Shown: positions 36,939 through 44,369 of the stretch, one piece after another
Position numbering within the stretch: position 1 is the stretch's first letter
Layout of the letters: each line of letters starts with the position of its first letter
Source of the DNA: Treponema sp.
GTDB taxonomy: Bacteria > Spirochaetota > Spirochaetia > Treponematales > Treponemataceae
Reading direction: 5' to 3'
DNA: 51,211 bases
NCBI GenBank assembly: GCA_017550685.1
Contig: JAFZOJ010000020.1
Span: 1 to 51,211 of the forward strand
Translations under genes and position numbers: made by a program
The notes under the pieces: generated by a model
Told to the model about the DNA's origin: nothing
Databases searched by the model: none
What the model saw: the letters and a program-made list of their open reading frames with translations, nothing else

Positions 36939-37559
36939 ATGAAAAAGATAAGTTCATTTATCGCAGATTTATTATGGTCTATAGGTCTTGCCCTCATTGT
37001 TTTTATTATTATTACGGGTGTACTTATTGAACAGTTCAAATATAATATGCTGCTCGATTCCTTTGCACTTATTTCTGCAGTAGCCGGTCTGGCCGTTACC
37101 ATTCTTGGAATCGGTTATTCAAGAAAACTGCATCAGATTTTTATAGGAATGGAGCTGCTGTTCTGGGGTATTTTCACTTTTCTTGTTCTTGAAAATCATA
37201 TTCCATATAAGTTTACCCAATGGTGGCCGATGATAGGAATAATGTCGGGTATATTCCTGTTCATAGCTGGAATGATCCGTTTTAAGAGCCTTAAGGTAGG
37301 TTATTTCTTTCCTGCCATAGCACTCTTTGTACTTGGAGGCTGGTATATGCTTTTCTCCATGTATATTATAGAAATTCCATTCAGAGTTGTAGCCATTGTG
37401 GGTGGTCCGTTGTTTTTTATATTGTCCGGGTTGTTCATTATAGGATTTTTTCTGCTCCAGCGAAAATATAAAAACCTTATAGCAAAAGAAAACGAATCCG
37501 AAAATGCAGACTTTGGTTCCGAGCTGCCGGTAGAACAGGAATCAGAAGAAAAAAATTAA
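36939..37559 (+). CDS. multi-pass membrane protein of unknown function
   Basis: A 206-residue protein with about six or seven hydrophobic helices (for example 10-28, 40-58, 68-84, 97-112, 121-139, 150-172) and an acidic C-terminal tail. No family recognised. AAAGGA lies 7 bases before the ATG, and a TAATAT/TATAAC-like -10 is at about 36905. The next gene, a TPR lipoprotein, starts 12 bases later, so the two are co-transcribed and may act together in the envelope. Confidence 0.65.
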   Translation: MKKISSFIADLLWSIGLALIVFIIITGVLIEQFKYNMLLDSFALISAVAGLAVTILGIGYSRKLHQIFIGMELLFWGIFTFLVLENHIPYKFTQWWPMIGIMSGIFLFIAGMIRFKSLKVGYFFPAIALFVLGGWYMLFSMYIIEIPFRVVAIVGGPLFFILSGLFIIGFFLLQRKYKNLIAKENESENADFGSELPVEQESEEKN

Positions 37560-37571
37560 CGGGAAGTAGAG

Positions 37572-39377
37572 TTGTACAGAAAAACGCGCTTTCTCAGTAT
37601 ATTGTTCTCTCTTATAGCAGTTATATTCATAACTGTTCTGGCTTCCTGTGCGTCTACGTCTTCCAATAAGCTTGGAGATGTAGATAATGTAACCGGCCAG
37701 TATGAACCTTCTGTTGCCGCTGCTCAGGAAGGGGAGGCTGATGTACAGGAAAAAGGAACAGCTGAAGAAACCGGAGCAGTAAGGCTTCCTTCTGCTTCCA
37801 AACCTAAATCCTATTTTTCAAAAATACCGCAGGATATTCTTGCTAACGTAGAGCTTGGTTCTCCGCAGTCACTTACAGCTGCCATGACCGATCTGCATAA
37901 AACCGGTGCCGATTTTACCGACAACGAAAAAGTCCTTATTTATATAGCCTCCGAGATGATGCGCATTTTGTGGCCGTCGCAAAAGGTTACCTGGACAGTT
38001 TTTGATGTAACTGATGAAACTCCTTATACCGGAGCACTCAAATCCGTAAGAAACGGAATTTATGATACAAGCACCGGCAATACAGATTTTCTTTCTACCT
38101 TCCTGCCGTCCCTGGTTTATCTTATGCCTAACATTACCTCGGGCGTTCGTGCCAGCTGCGAAGAAGGAATCCTCAACGCACTCAAGCTTAATCCTTCTTC
38201 GGTTGCGGCCAATTATCTGGCAGGTGTTTTTTACGAATCAAACGGAAACTATAAAACAGCCCAGCCTTATCTTGCCAAAGCCTACGAACAGTCTCAGGTT
38301 CTGGAACTTGCCTTGGAATATGCCAAGGTTTTGAGCAAAAACGGAAACTCTGTCCTTGCCGAAAAGGTTATGAACGATACAGGCCTTAATGCGGGTTCAA
38401 ATCTTGCAATATTAAAGCAGAGCGCCTGGATCGCCTTTGAAAAAGGAGATTATGCTGTTGCCGAAGAATATGTTGCAAGGGTTTTGCAGCAGACTCCTAA
38501 TGATCTTGAATTTGTTCTTTTCCGCGCAAGAATATTTATAGAAAAGAATGATTATATTCATGCAGTTTCGCTTTTGGATATGTATGCCCGCCAGAATGAT
38601 TCCAACCTTGATTACCTTATCCTGCGTGCAAGGGTTCAGCTGGACTGGAGTAAAAATACAAATGCCGCAACTGAAACCGTAGAAAAAGCAATGCAGCTTT
38701 ATCCGGACAGTCTGGATGCCCTGCTCATTGCGGCCAGAATTTCTTCGGCTACCGACAGCCCTGTTGCAGGCAAATATGCAGACGAGCTTGCCGCCATTGT
38801 TCTGGAAAAAAATCCTTCTAATAAAGAAGCACTTATTTATGCTATGGACGGACTTATTCAGCGCGAAAACTGGGCCGAAGCCTATGCAATAAGTTCGCGC
38901 CTTATGGAAAGTCAGTCAGACAACGAAGAAGTTGTATTTAAGCATGTAACTGTCTGCCTCAAAATGGACAAATACTTTCAGGCAATGGAAGTAGCACAAA
39001 AGGCCTACAGCGCAAATCCTTCCAGCGAATTGATTACCCAGACTTATGTTCTGGCCTGTACCCATGTGCTCAGCCGCGAAGAAGCCGTAAAGCTTATAGA
39101 TTCCATGATGTCTTCTGCTTCTTCCAAAATGAAAAGCTATCTTTACTATAGAAAAAGCTATCTTGAACGCAGCGAAGACACCGCGCTTGCCGATTTGCGT
39201 TCCAGCCTCATTGCCAACCCTCGTAACAGCGACGCCCTGTTCCGCCTGTACGAAATTTACTACGACAAAAAAGACTACCGCAAGGCCCAGTACTACCTTA
39301 AGCAGGTTGTCGCAATAAATCCTAACGACTCCTCAGTCCGTAAACTCAACGAAGCACTAACTCAGCTGGTGCAATAG
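37572..39377 (+). CDS. TPR-repeat lipoprotein
   Basis: A 601-residue lipoprotein starting at TTG 37572, supported by a GGGAAGTAGAG Shine-Dalgarno 2-12 bases before it. Signal peptide MYRKTRFLSILFSLIAV, lipobox VLAS|C26. From about residue 200 there are many TPR units (PSSVAANYLAGVFYESNGNY, YAVAEEYVARVLQQTPNDLEF, FQAMEVAQKAYSANPSSELI, YRKAQYYLKQVVAINPNDSS). Such proteins often assemble outer-membrane or wall complexes; no specific role can be given. Linked to the upstream membrane protein gene. Confidence 0.78.
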   Translation: MYRKTRFLSILFSLIAVIFITVLASCASTSSNKLGDVDNVTGQYEPSVAAAQEGEADVQEKGTAEETGAVRLPSASKPKSYFSKIPQDILANVELGSPQSLTAAMTDLHKTGADFTDNEKVLIYIASEMMRILWPSQKVTWTVFDVTDETPYTGALKSVRNGIYDTSTGNTDFLSTFLPSLVYLMPNITSGVRASCEEGILNALKLNPSSVAANYLAGVFYESNGNYKTAQPYLAKAYEQSQVLELALEYAKVLSKNGNSVLAEKVMNDTGLNAGSNLAILKQSAWIAFEKGDYAVAEEYVARVLQQTPNDLEFVLFRARIFIEKNDYIHAVSLLDMYARQNDSNLDYLILRARVQLDWSKNTNAATETVEKAMQLYPDSLDALLIAARISSATDSPVAGKYADELAAIVLEKNPSNKEALIYAMDGLIQRENWAEAYAISSRLMESQSDNEEVVFKHVTVCLKMDKYFQAMEVAQKAYSANPSSELITQTYVLACTHVLSREEAVKLIDSMMSSASSKMKSYLYYRKSYLERSEDTALADLRSSLIANPRNSDALFRLYEIYYDKKDYRKAQYYLKQVVAINPNDSSVRKLNEALTQLVQ

Positions 39378-39415
39378 GTTGGGTAAATACATTTTATAAA
39401 TTCTTAGGGAAAAAC

Positions 39416-39659
39416 TGGCTACCGGTCGCGAGAACGTGGTCAAAATCGCGCATTAATGCGCTAGACGCATTATAAAAACTTATGTTATAAACTGGCGGGA
39501 GGGAACAAAACGGGGGGCAAAATGACTCTGACTGTTGATGCCGCGAGAGCGGCATTTAATAGTTCCACTACAACAGTCAGCGTCAAGCGGGCTAGCCCGC
39601 GCTTTTGCCCCCCGTTTTGTGACCGGTAGCCATTTAGAATAAATATATTTATAATGCGT
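39416..39659. ncRNA. large structured intergenic element (candidate ncRNA or MITE-like repeat)
   Basis: The 401-base gap 39378-39778 contains nested perfect inverted repeats. TGGCTACCGGTC (39416-39427) pairs with GACCGGTAGCCA (39621-39632), and an 18-base arm 39505-39522 (core ACGGGGGGCAAAA) pairs with 39603-39620. CTGACTGTTG (39528-39537) pairs with CAACAGTCAG (39571-39580). ATGCCGC-GAGA-GCGGCAT (39538-39555) is a 7-pair hairpin with a GNRA loop. Side palindromes are GCGCATTAATGCGC (39448-39461) and GCGGGCTAGCCCGC (39587-39600). A further pair, ACGCATTATAAA (39465-39476) with TTTATAATGCGT (39648-39659), crosses the outer arms. A 72-codon minus-strand frame across it is not credible as a gene. 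Confidence 0.5.
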
Positions 39660-39736
39660 TCACCAATAACATGCTGTTGCGGTGGGATGATATCACTAGA
39701 CACTCGCCTATATAAATGATATTCTTATAAAATTGA

Positions 39737-39759
39737 TATAATTATCAAAATTTTATAAT
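39737..39759 (+). promoter_or_regulatory. candidate promoter(s) for yajC-secDF
   Basis: TATAAT occurs twice, at 39737-39742 and 39754-39759, followed by an AGGACGGA Shine-Dalgarno (about 39767-39774) before ATG 39779. -35 elements are weak. Confidence 0.4.
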
Positions 39760-39778
39760 AAAAAACAGGACGGAAACT

Positions 39779-40210
39779 ATGGCTTTCATTCCATTTTTGA
39801 CTGCCGGTGCACAACAGGCTGCAGGCCCTGCAGGTCTTGCCGGTTCATTCATACCTTTATTACTCATTATCGTAATCTTCTATTTTTTCCTTATTCGCCC
39901 GCAGAATAAGAAGCAGAAGGAAACAGAACGCATGCTTTCTGCACTTAAGAAAGGCGACAAGATCATTACAATTGGTGGTATTCATGGTGTTATTTCTTCT
40001 GTAAAAGAAAACACTGTAATTGTAAAAGTTGATGATGACTGCAAAATCGAATTCAACCGCACTGCAATTTCTACAGTAGAACTTTCTGATGCTGAAAAAG
40101 CAAGACTCGCAGAAGAAGCTGCTGCTAAAAAGTCTAAGAAATTTTCACTTGGAAAAAAGAAAACCGAAGACGCCGATGCTCAGGCTCCTTCTTCGGAAGA
40201 AACAAAATAA
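39779..40210 (+). CDS. yajC: preprotein translocase subunit YajC
   Basis: A 143-residue small membrane protein of the Sec holotranslocon. One transmembrane helix (about 24-42) is followed by the signature FFLIRPQNKKQKE, then GDKIITIGGIHGVISSV. The C-terminus is a longer Lys/Ala/Glu-rich tail than in E. coli. It is followed 21 bases later by secD and then secF, the usual order. Confidence 0.93.
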   Translation: MAFIPFLTAGAQQAAGPAGLAGSFIPLLLIIVIFYFFLIRPQNKKQKETERMLSALKKGDKIITIGGIHGVISSVKENTVIVKVDDDCKIEFNRTAISTVELSDAEKARLAEEAAAKKSKKFSLGKKKTEDADAQAPSSEETK

Positions 40211-40231
40211 ATAATTCGGAGTTAAATAAAA

Positions 40232-41977
40232 ATGAACAAACGCACACGCTTTGTTATTCTTCTTGCGGTTCTTGCTCTTTGTTTCGTTTTCCTCTGGCCT
40301 TCAATCAGCTGGTATGGAAGAACTCCTAAGGAAGTTCAACAGCTTGCTTTGGGTTCTACAGAAAACATCAAGAACTATGCCGAAAGTCAGGCAGCAGAAG
40401 AAGTACGTACAATCAAGGAGCTTGCAAAAAAAGATTCCTCTGCAATTCTGGAAGGAGATTTTGCATGGCTCAATAAGGCTGCTGAAAAACAGTACAAGTC
40501 TTATGGTATAAAGGTTCCTGAAACAATGACAGTTTCAGCTGTTCTTAAAGCCTACGATACAGAACTGGATTTTATGAATGTAATTCAGTCTAAGTACCGC
40601 GACGAAATTCTTAAGGCAAAAAAGTATTACGACAATTCTGTAAAGCTTGGTCTTGACCTTTCAGGCGGTATGAACGTTATCGTTAAGGCAGACCTGGATG
40701 CTGCACTCGAATCTCAGGGTGATACAGTATCTTCGGAAAATGCCGCAGACTTTAAAAAGGAAGCAATGGCTCATGCCATCGAAAACCTTACAAGCCGTAT
40801 CGATAAGTTTGGTCTTACATCTCCTGTAATCAGACAGCAGGGTGAAGACAGAATCTACATTGAAATTCCTGGTGCCGCTCAGGCTGATGCCATCAACACC
40901 CTCATTATGGGTAAGGGTATCCTTAATTTCCGTCTTTCAGATATGGATGCAACAAACGCATTCAAAACCTATTACATGCAGCACCCGGCTTCTACCTTCA
41001 ATGCAGCCGGTGAGCTTATGGATCCTTCAATCATCCCTGATGACTGCGAAGTATTTGGTGTTTACGAAAAAGATTCTTATGGTCTTGATGAACGCAAGGA
41101 CTGGCTCGTAGTTAAGAAGGAAATTGCTCTTGACGGTAAGCACGTTCAGTCTGCAGAAGTTCGCTCAGACCAGTATACAGGTCAGCCACAGGTTGCATTT
41201 AATCTGGACGGAGAAGGAACAACAATCTTTGGTGAATTTACTTCTCAGCATGTAGGCGACTATCTTGCAATCGTAAGCGACAACAAGGTTAAATCAAATG
41301 CCCGCATTCAGGATGCAATTACAGGCGGAAGCGTTTCTCTTACAGGTGCCTTTAGTCAGGAAGAAGCAAACAATATCAAAAAGGTATTGCAGACAGCCTG
41401 GCTCAACGTTCCACTTTCTGTAGAAAGCCAGCAGGTAATTGGTGCTTCTCTTGGTGACGAAGCTATCCATCAGGGTATCTGGGCTATTATCCTTGGTCTT
41501 GGCCTTATTCTTGTATTCATGTTCATTTACTATAAAAAGTCCGGTTTGAATGCCGTAGTTGCTCAGGTATTGAACCTCTTTATCATGTTCTCAATTCTTT
41601 CTGCTTTCAATCTTACACTTACACTTTCTTCTATTGCCGGTATGATTCTTACAATCGGTATGGCAGTAGATGCAAACGTACTTGTATTTGAACGAATCAA
41701 GGAAGAGCTTAGAGCTGGCAAGAGTCGTCCTGCCGCAATCAGCATGGGTTTTGGAAACGCATTCTGGGCAATCATGGACTCTAACATTACTACATTTATT
41801 GCTGCTATCTTCCTTTCATGGCTTGGTACCGGTGCAATCCAGGGATTCGCCGTTTCTCTTGCCATAGGTGTTGTTTCATCTGTATTTACAGCGTTGTTCG
41901 TATCACGCCTTATCTTTGACTTTGATACTGATGTTCTTCACGCACAAAAGGTTAGCATTGGATGGGGGATAAAATAA
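40232..41977 (+). CDS. secD: protein translocase subunit SecD
   Basis: A 581-residue RND-type membrane protein that, with SecF, uses the proton or sodium gradient to pull secreted proteins across the inner membrane. One N-terminal helix, a large periplasmic part with LGLDLSGGMNVIVKAD (about 138-153) and TGGSVSLTGAFSQEEA, then five C-terminal helices with the GMAVDANVLVFERIKEE motif. Its stop overlaps the secF start as TAATG. Confidence 0.95.
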   Translation: MNKRTRFVILLAVLALCFVFLWPSISWYGRTPKEVQQLALGSTENIKNYAESQAAEEVRTIKELAKKDSSAILEGDFAWLNKAAEKQYKSYGIKVPETMTVSAVLKAYDTELDFMNVIQSKYRDEILKAKKYYDNSVKLGLDLSGGMNVIVKADLDAALESQGDTVSSENAADFKKEAMAHAIENLTSRIDKFGLTSPVIRQQGEDRIYIEIPGAAQADAINTLIMGKGILNFRLSDMDATNAFKTYYMQHPASTFNAAGELMDPSIIPDDCEVFGVYEKDSYGLDERKDWLVVKKEIALDGKHVQSAEVRSDQYTGQPQVAFNLDGEGTTIFGEFTSQHVGDYLAIVSDNKVKSNARIQDAITGGSVSLTGAFSQEEANNIKKVLQTAWLNVPLSVESQQVIGASLGDEAIHQGIWAIILGLGLILVFMFIYYKKSGLNAVVAQVLNLFIMFSILSAFNLTLTLSSIAGMILTIGMAVDANVLVFERIKEELRAGKSRPAAISMGFGNAFWAIMDSNITTFIAAIFLSWLGTGAIQGFAVSLAIGVVSSVFTALFVSRLIFDFDTDVLHAQKVSIGWGIK

Positions 41978-43191
41978 TGAAAAAGTCACTTAATTTCAGT
42001 AAGGGTTTTATCCCATGTTCAATTATCAGTATTGCAATTATTATTTTTGGTCTTGTAGGACTGTTTACACGCGGAGTTAATCTTGGTATTGACTTTAAGC
42101 CTGGTCTTATCGAAGAAGTACGCGTTGCTCCTCCGGTAGCAGACATTACTTACAGCGGTTCTGCCAGAATCTCTCTTGATTTGAGCGCAGGTCAGCTTGA
42201 TGTAATCTTGAGCGGTGTAGGAACTACAAACGAAACACGTTCAATCAACTTTAACGAAGTTACAACAGTTCAGGCTCTTGCAGATGAACTCAAAAAGATT
42301 GATGGTGTAAACGTAAACGTTAGAAATGGTTCATTCCCTACAACAAAGCTTTTCTTGAACTCTGCCGCAACTAACCAGCTTACAACAAATACACTTTATA
42401 TTTATCCTGCCGGAACTTCAGAAATTACAACTGATGATGTACGCAATGCACTGTCCGGAATGGATGGTATTGCAATCAAGCAGTTGGGTAACGGTGCAGA
42501 TGCAAGCTATCAGATTCGTGCCGGAGTTGACGGAGAAGAATCTGGCGACGTAACTGCAAAGATTAACGAAAAGCTTTACAGCAAGTTTGGTAAAGAAAAG
42601 GTTGCAATCGTAAAGACAGACTTTATCGGTTCTTCTTTCTCTCACTCAATCATGATTCGTTCTATTATCATGTTTGTACTTACTGTAACACTTATCTGGG
42701 TTTATGCTGCAATCCGCTTCCACTGGGACTTTGCTCTTGGTTCGGTAATCGCATTGCTCCACGATACTTTGATTATGATGACCTTTATTGTATGGACACA
42801 GATGGAATTTACAACAACTGTTCTTGCTGCCGTTCTTACAATCATCGGTTACTCAATCAACGCTACTGTCGTTATCCTTGACCGTATCCGCTACAACCTC
42901 AAGTTTATGACAGAAGCTAAAAAGTTCAATGAAATTTTGAACCAGTCTTTGAGCGACACATTGGTACGTTCTATTTTGACAACAGTAACTACCTTGTTCG
43001 CTGTTGTAGCACTTTATGTATTTACAACAGGAAGCATCAAAGACTTCTCACTCGCTCTTATCGTAGGTTTGATAAGTGGCGCCTATTCTTCTATCTTCAT
43101 CTCAAGCGCATTCATCAGTGCATGCCGCAAGACCTGGAGACCAGAGTTTGGTGTACACCACTCACTCAAAGCCGCAAATAAAGACGAGTAG
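41977..43191 (+). CDS. secF: protein translocase subunit SecF
   Basis: A 404-residue partner of SecD. I chose ATG 41977, which overlaps the secD stop (TAATG) and follows a GGGGG stretch; an in-frame ATG at 41962 adds only MGDKI. Features: first helix, LGIDFKPGLIEEVRV (SecD/F-type periplasmic start), and the C-terminal TM block with TIIGYSINATVVILDRIRYN. A perfect hairpin terminator follows at 43250. Confidence 0.95.
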   Translation: MKKSLNFSKGFIPCSIISIAIIIFGLVGLFTRGVNLGIDFKPGLIEEVRVAPPVADITYSGSARISLDLSAGQLDVILSGVGTTNETRSINFNEVTTVQALADELKKIDGVNVNVRNGSFPTTKLFLNSAATNQLTTNTLYIYPAGTSEITTDDVRNALSGMDGIAIKQLGNGADASYQIRAGVDGEESGDVTAKINEKLYSKFGKEKVAIVKTDFIGSSFSHSIMIRSIIMFVLTVTLIWVYAAIRFHWDFALGSVIALLHDTLIMMTFIVWTQMEFTTTVLAAVLTIIGYSINATVVILDRIRYNLKFMTEAKKFNEILNQSLSDTLVRSILTTVTTLFAVVALYVFTTGSIKDFSLALIVGLISGAYSSIFISSAFISACRKTWRPEFGVHHSLKAANKDE

Positions 43192-43214
43192 TTCAGTATT
43201 CCTAATTACGATGT

Positions 43215-43240
43215 GGGGTCCCTGAGGCTCTCGAAGGGTC
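43215..43240. repeat. R1 repeat in the secF-ispH gap
   Basis: A complete R1 element with core CTGAGGCTCTCGAAGGG (43222-43238), next to the R3-type terminator. Confidence 0.8.
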
Positions 43241-43249
43241 CCATATGTT

Positions 43250-43284
43250 AAAACGTCATTGTACTCGCAATGACGTTTTTTTTA
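43250..43284 (+). terminator. secF terminator derived from an R3-type palindrome
   Basis: AAAACGTCATTG (43250-43261) pairs perfectly with CAATGACGTTTT (43268-43279) and continues into an eight-T run. GTCATTG...CGCAATGAC is the R3 repeat core seen at 8166 and 20404. Confidence 0.85.
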
Positions 43285-43287
43285 TGC

Positions 43288-43293
43288 TATAGT
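43288..43293 (+). promoter_or_regulatory. -10 element for ispH (leaderless type)
   Basis: TATAGT ends 6 bases before ATG 43300, right behind the terminator T-run; no Shine-Dalgarno is present. Confidence 0.4.
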
Positions 43294-43299
43294 ATTCTT

Positions 43300-44214
43300 A
43301 TGAAAATAATCCGTGCAAAAGTTTTAGGTTTCTGTTTTGGTGTCCGACGTGCTGTTGATCTGGCCGAGCAGGCATTGGAAGCCGCAGGGGCACAGAGCGA
43401 AGTGGGGTCCCTGAGGCTCCGTCGTCCTGAGGCCCTCGAAGGGTCGAAGGGCCCCTTTACCAAAGTCTATTCCTTAGGACCTCTCATCCACAACGAAGCA
43501 GCTCTTTCCGATCTGCAGTCACGCGGCCTTTACACGGTAGAAGAATCACAGATAGATACAATCCCGGACGGTTCCACTGTAATCATACGTGCACACGGAG
43601 TTACTCCTCATGTTACAAATACACTTGAATTAAAGGGCTGCCGCATAATTGATGCAACCTGTCCGCGTGTAAAAGCCAGTCAGAAAATGGTAGAGCGCTA
43701 CACCTATGAAAACGATTACGTAATCATAACCGGCGATAAAAATCACGGCGAAATGATAGGCATTGCAGGTTTTGCCGGCCGCAATTTTATTCAGATCCAG
43801 AATGCTCAGGAAGCCGCCGAGCTTGATATCCCAAATTCCGACAAAATCAACGTAATCTTAATGAGCCAGACCACCTACAGCATAAAAGAATTCCAGAAAA
43901 TCCAGGAAATCCTTAGCACCCGATTCCGTAACTTGGCTGTGATGAACACAATCTGCCCTGCCACAAATGAACGGCAGCAAGCTTTGCTTGAACTGTGCAA
44001 CCAGGTAGAAGGAGTGCTTGTAATTGGAGGCAAAAACTCCGCCAATACCAAACGCCTCTACCAGACCGCCGCCGAAAACTGCCGCCACGCCGCCCACATC
44101 CAGTCCGCCTCCGACATCCCACCCGAATTTTATACCCTGCAAACAATCGGCATAACCGCAGGGGCATCTACACCGGATTCAATTATTACTGCTGTAGAAG
44201 AAGCATTAAATTAA
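43300..44214 (+). CDS. ispH: 4-hydroxy-3-methylbut-2-enyl diphosphate reductase with repeat insert
   Basis: IspH makes IPP and DMAPP in the last step of the non-mevalonate isoprenoid pathway. The 304-residue protein keeps the three iron-sulfur ligands Cys12 (GFCFGVRRAV), Cys121 (DATCPRV) and Cys219 (TICPATNERQQ). It also keeps the His motifs RAHGV and DKNHGE and the C-terminal GITAGASTPDSII. ATG 43300 is preferred because the conserved N-terminus begins there. Residues about 31-54 (AQSEVGSLRLRRPEALEGSK...) are not part of the family: they are a compound R1 repeat between helix 1 and the TKVYSLGPLIHN strand. Since isoprenoid synthesis is normally essential, the insert is presumably tolerated. 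Confidence 0.92.
   Translation: MKIIRAKVLGFCFGVRRAVDLAEQALEAAGAQSEVGSLRLRRPEALEGSKGPFTKVYSLGPLIHNEAALSDLQSRGLYTVEESQIDTIPDGSTVIIRAHGVTPHVTNTLELKGCRIIDATCPRVKASQKMVERYTYENDYVIITGDKNHGEMIGIAGFAGRNFIQIQNAQEAAELDIPNSDKINVILMSQTTYSIKEFQKIQEILSTRFRNLAVMNTICPATNERQQALLELCNQVEGVLVIGGKNSANTKRLYQTAAENCRHAAHIQSASDIPPEFYTLQTIGITAGASTPDSIITAVEEALN
43403..43455. repeat. compound R1 repeat inside ispH
   Basis: GGGGTCCCTGAGGCTC, then TCCTGAGGCCCTCGAAGGG and TCGAAGGGCCCC: one and a half R1 copies in frame. Confidence 0.8.
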
Positions 44215-44216
44215 TT

Positions 44217-44241
44217 GGGGTCCCTGAGGCTCTCGAAGGGT
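44217..44241. repeat. R1 repeat downstream of ispH
   Basis: A complete R1 copy (core CTGAGGCTCTCGAAGGG, 44224-44240) two bases after the ispH stop and about 27 bases before the TATAAT (44268-44273) of the next gene. Confidence 0.8.
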
Positions 44242-44267
44242 CACTAGAAAGATTCCCCAAAACTTAC

Positions 44268-44301
44268 TATAATAAATACAAGTACGGAGAAGATAATTTT
44301 G
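44268..44301 (+). promoter_or_regulatory. promoter, SD and TTG start preceding a pentanucleotide tract
   Basis: TATAAT (44268-44273), Shine-Dalgarno GGAGA (44286-44290) and TTG (44299-44301) with ideal spacing. The TTG frame reads MRKSNQIK and stops at 44323 inside the repeat tract. This is the only good translation start before the lipoprotein. Confidence 0.55.
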
Positions 44302-44303
44302 CG

Positions 44304-44348
44304 CAAATCAAATCAAATCAAATAAAATCAAATCAAATCAAATAAAAT
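44304..44348 (+). repeat. CAAAT/AAAAT pentanucleotide tract (nine units)
   Basis: Units in order: four CAAAT, one AAAAT, three CAAAT, one AAAAT, followed by AG. The last 40 bases are a perfect 20-base duplication. All three frames meet a stop in or right after the tract: TAA at 44323, TAA at 44343 and TAG at 44348. Confidence 0.9.
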
Positions 44349-44369
44349 AGTATAATTCTGCTTTTTTCT

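Noticed and set aside
39416..39659. Integron attC site, tmRNA or 6S RNA
   Set aside because: No attC core sites or integrase seen, no tmRNA tag-like frame or tRNA-like ends, and the arm layout does not match a 6S bubble.
39485..39703. 72-codon minus-strand frame in the structured intergenic element
   Set aside because: Its sequence is set by inverted repeats; there is no SD and no protein-like pattern.
43995..44345. 116-codon frame overlapping the ispH end and running into the CAAAT tract
   Set aside because: No credible start; Arg/Pro-rich shadow of ispH. Only its end (IKSNQIK then TAA) matters, as the frame of the lipoprotein.
44304..44348. Possible CRISPR-like or tandem-repeat array
   Set aside because: Five-base units without spacers; a microsatellite. 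No CRISPR repeats or cas genes were found anywhere.
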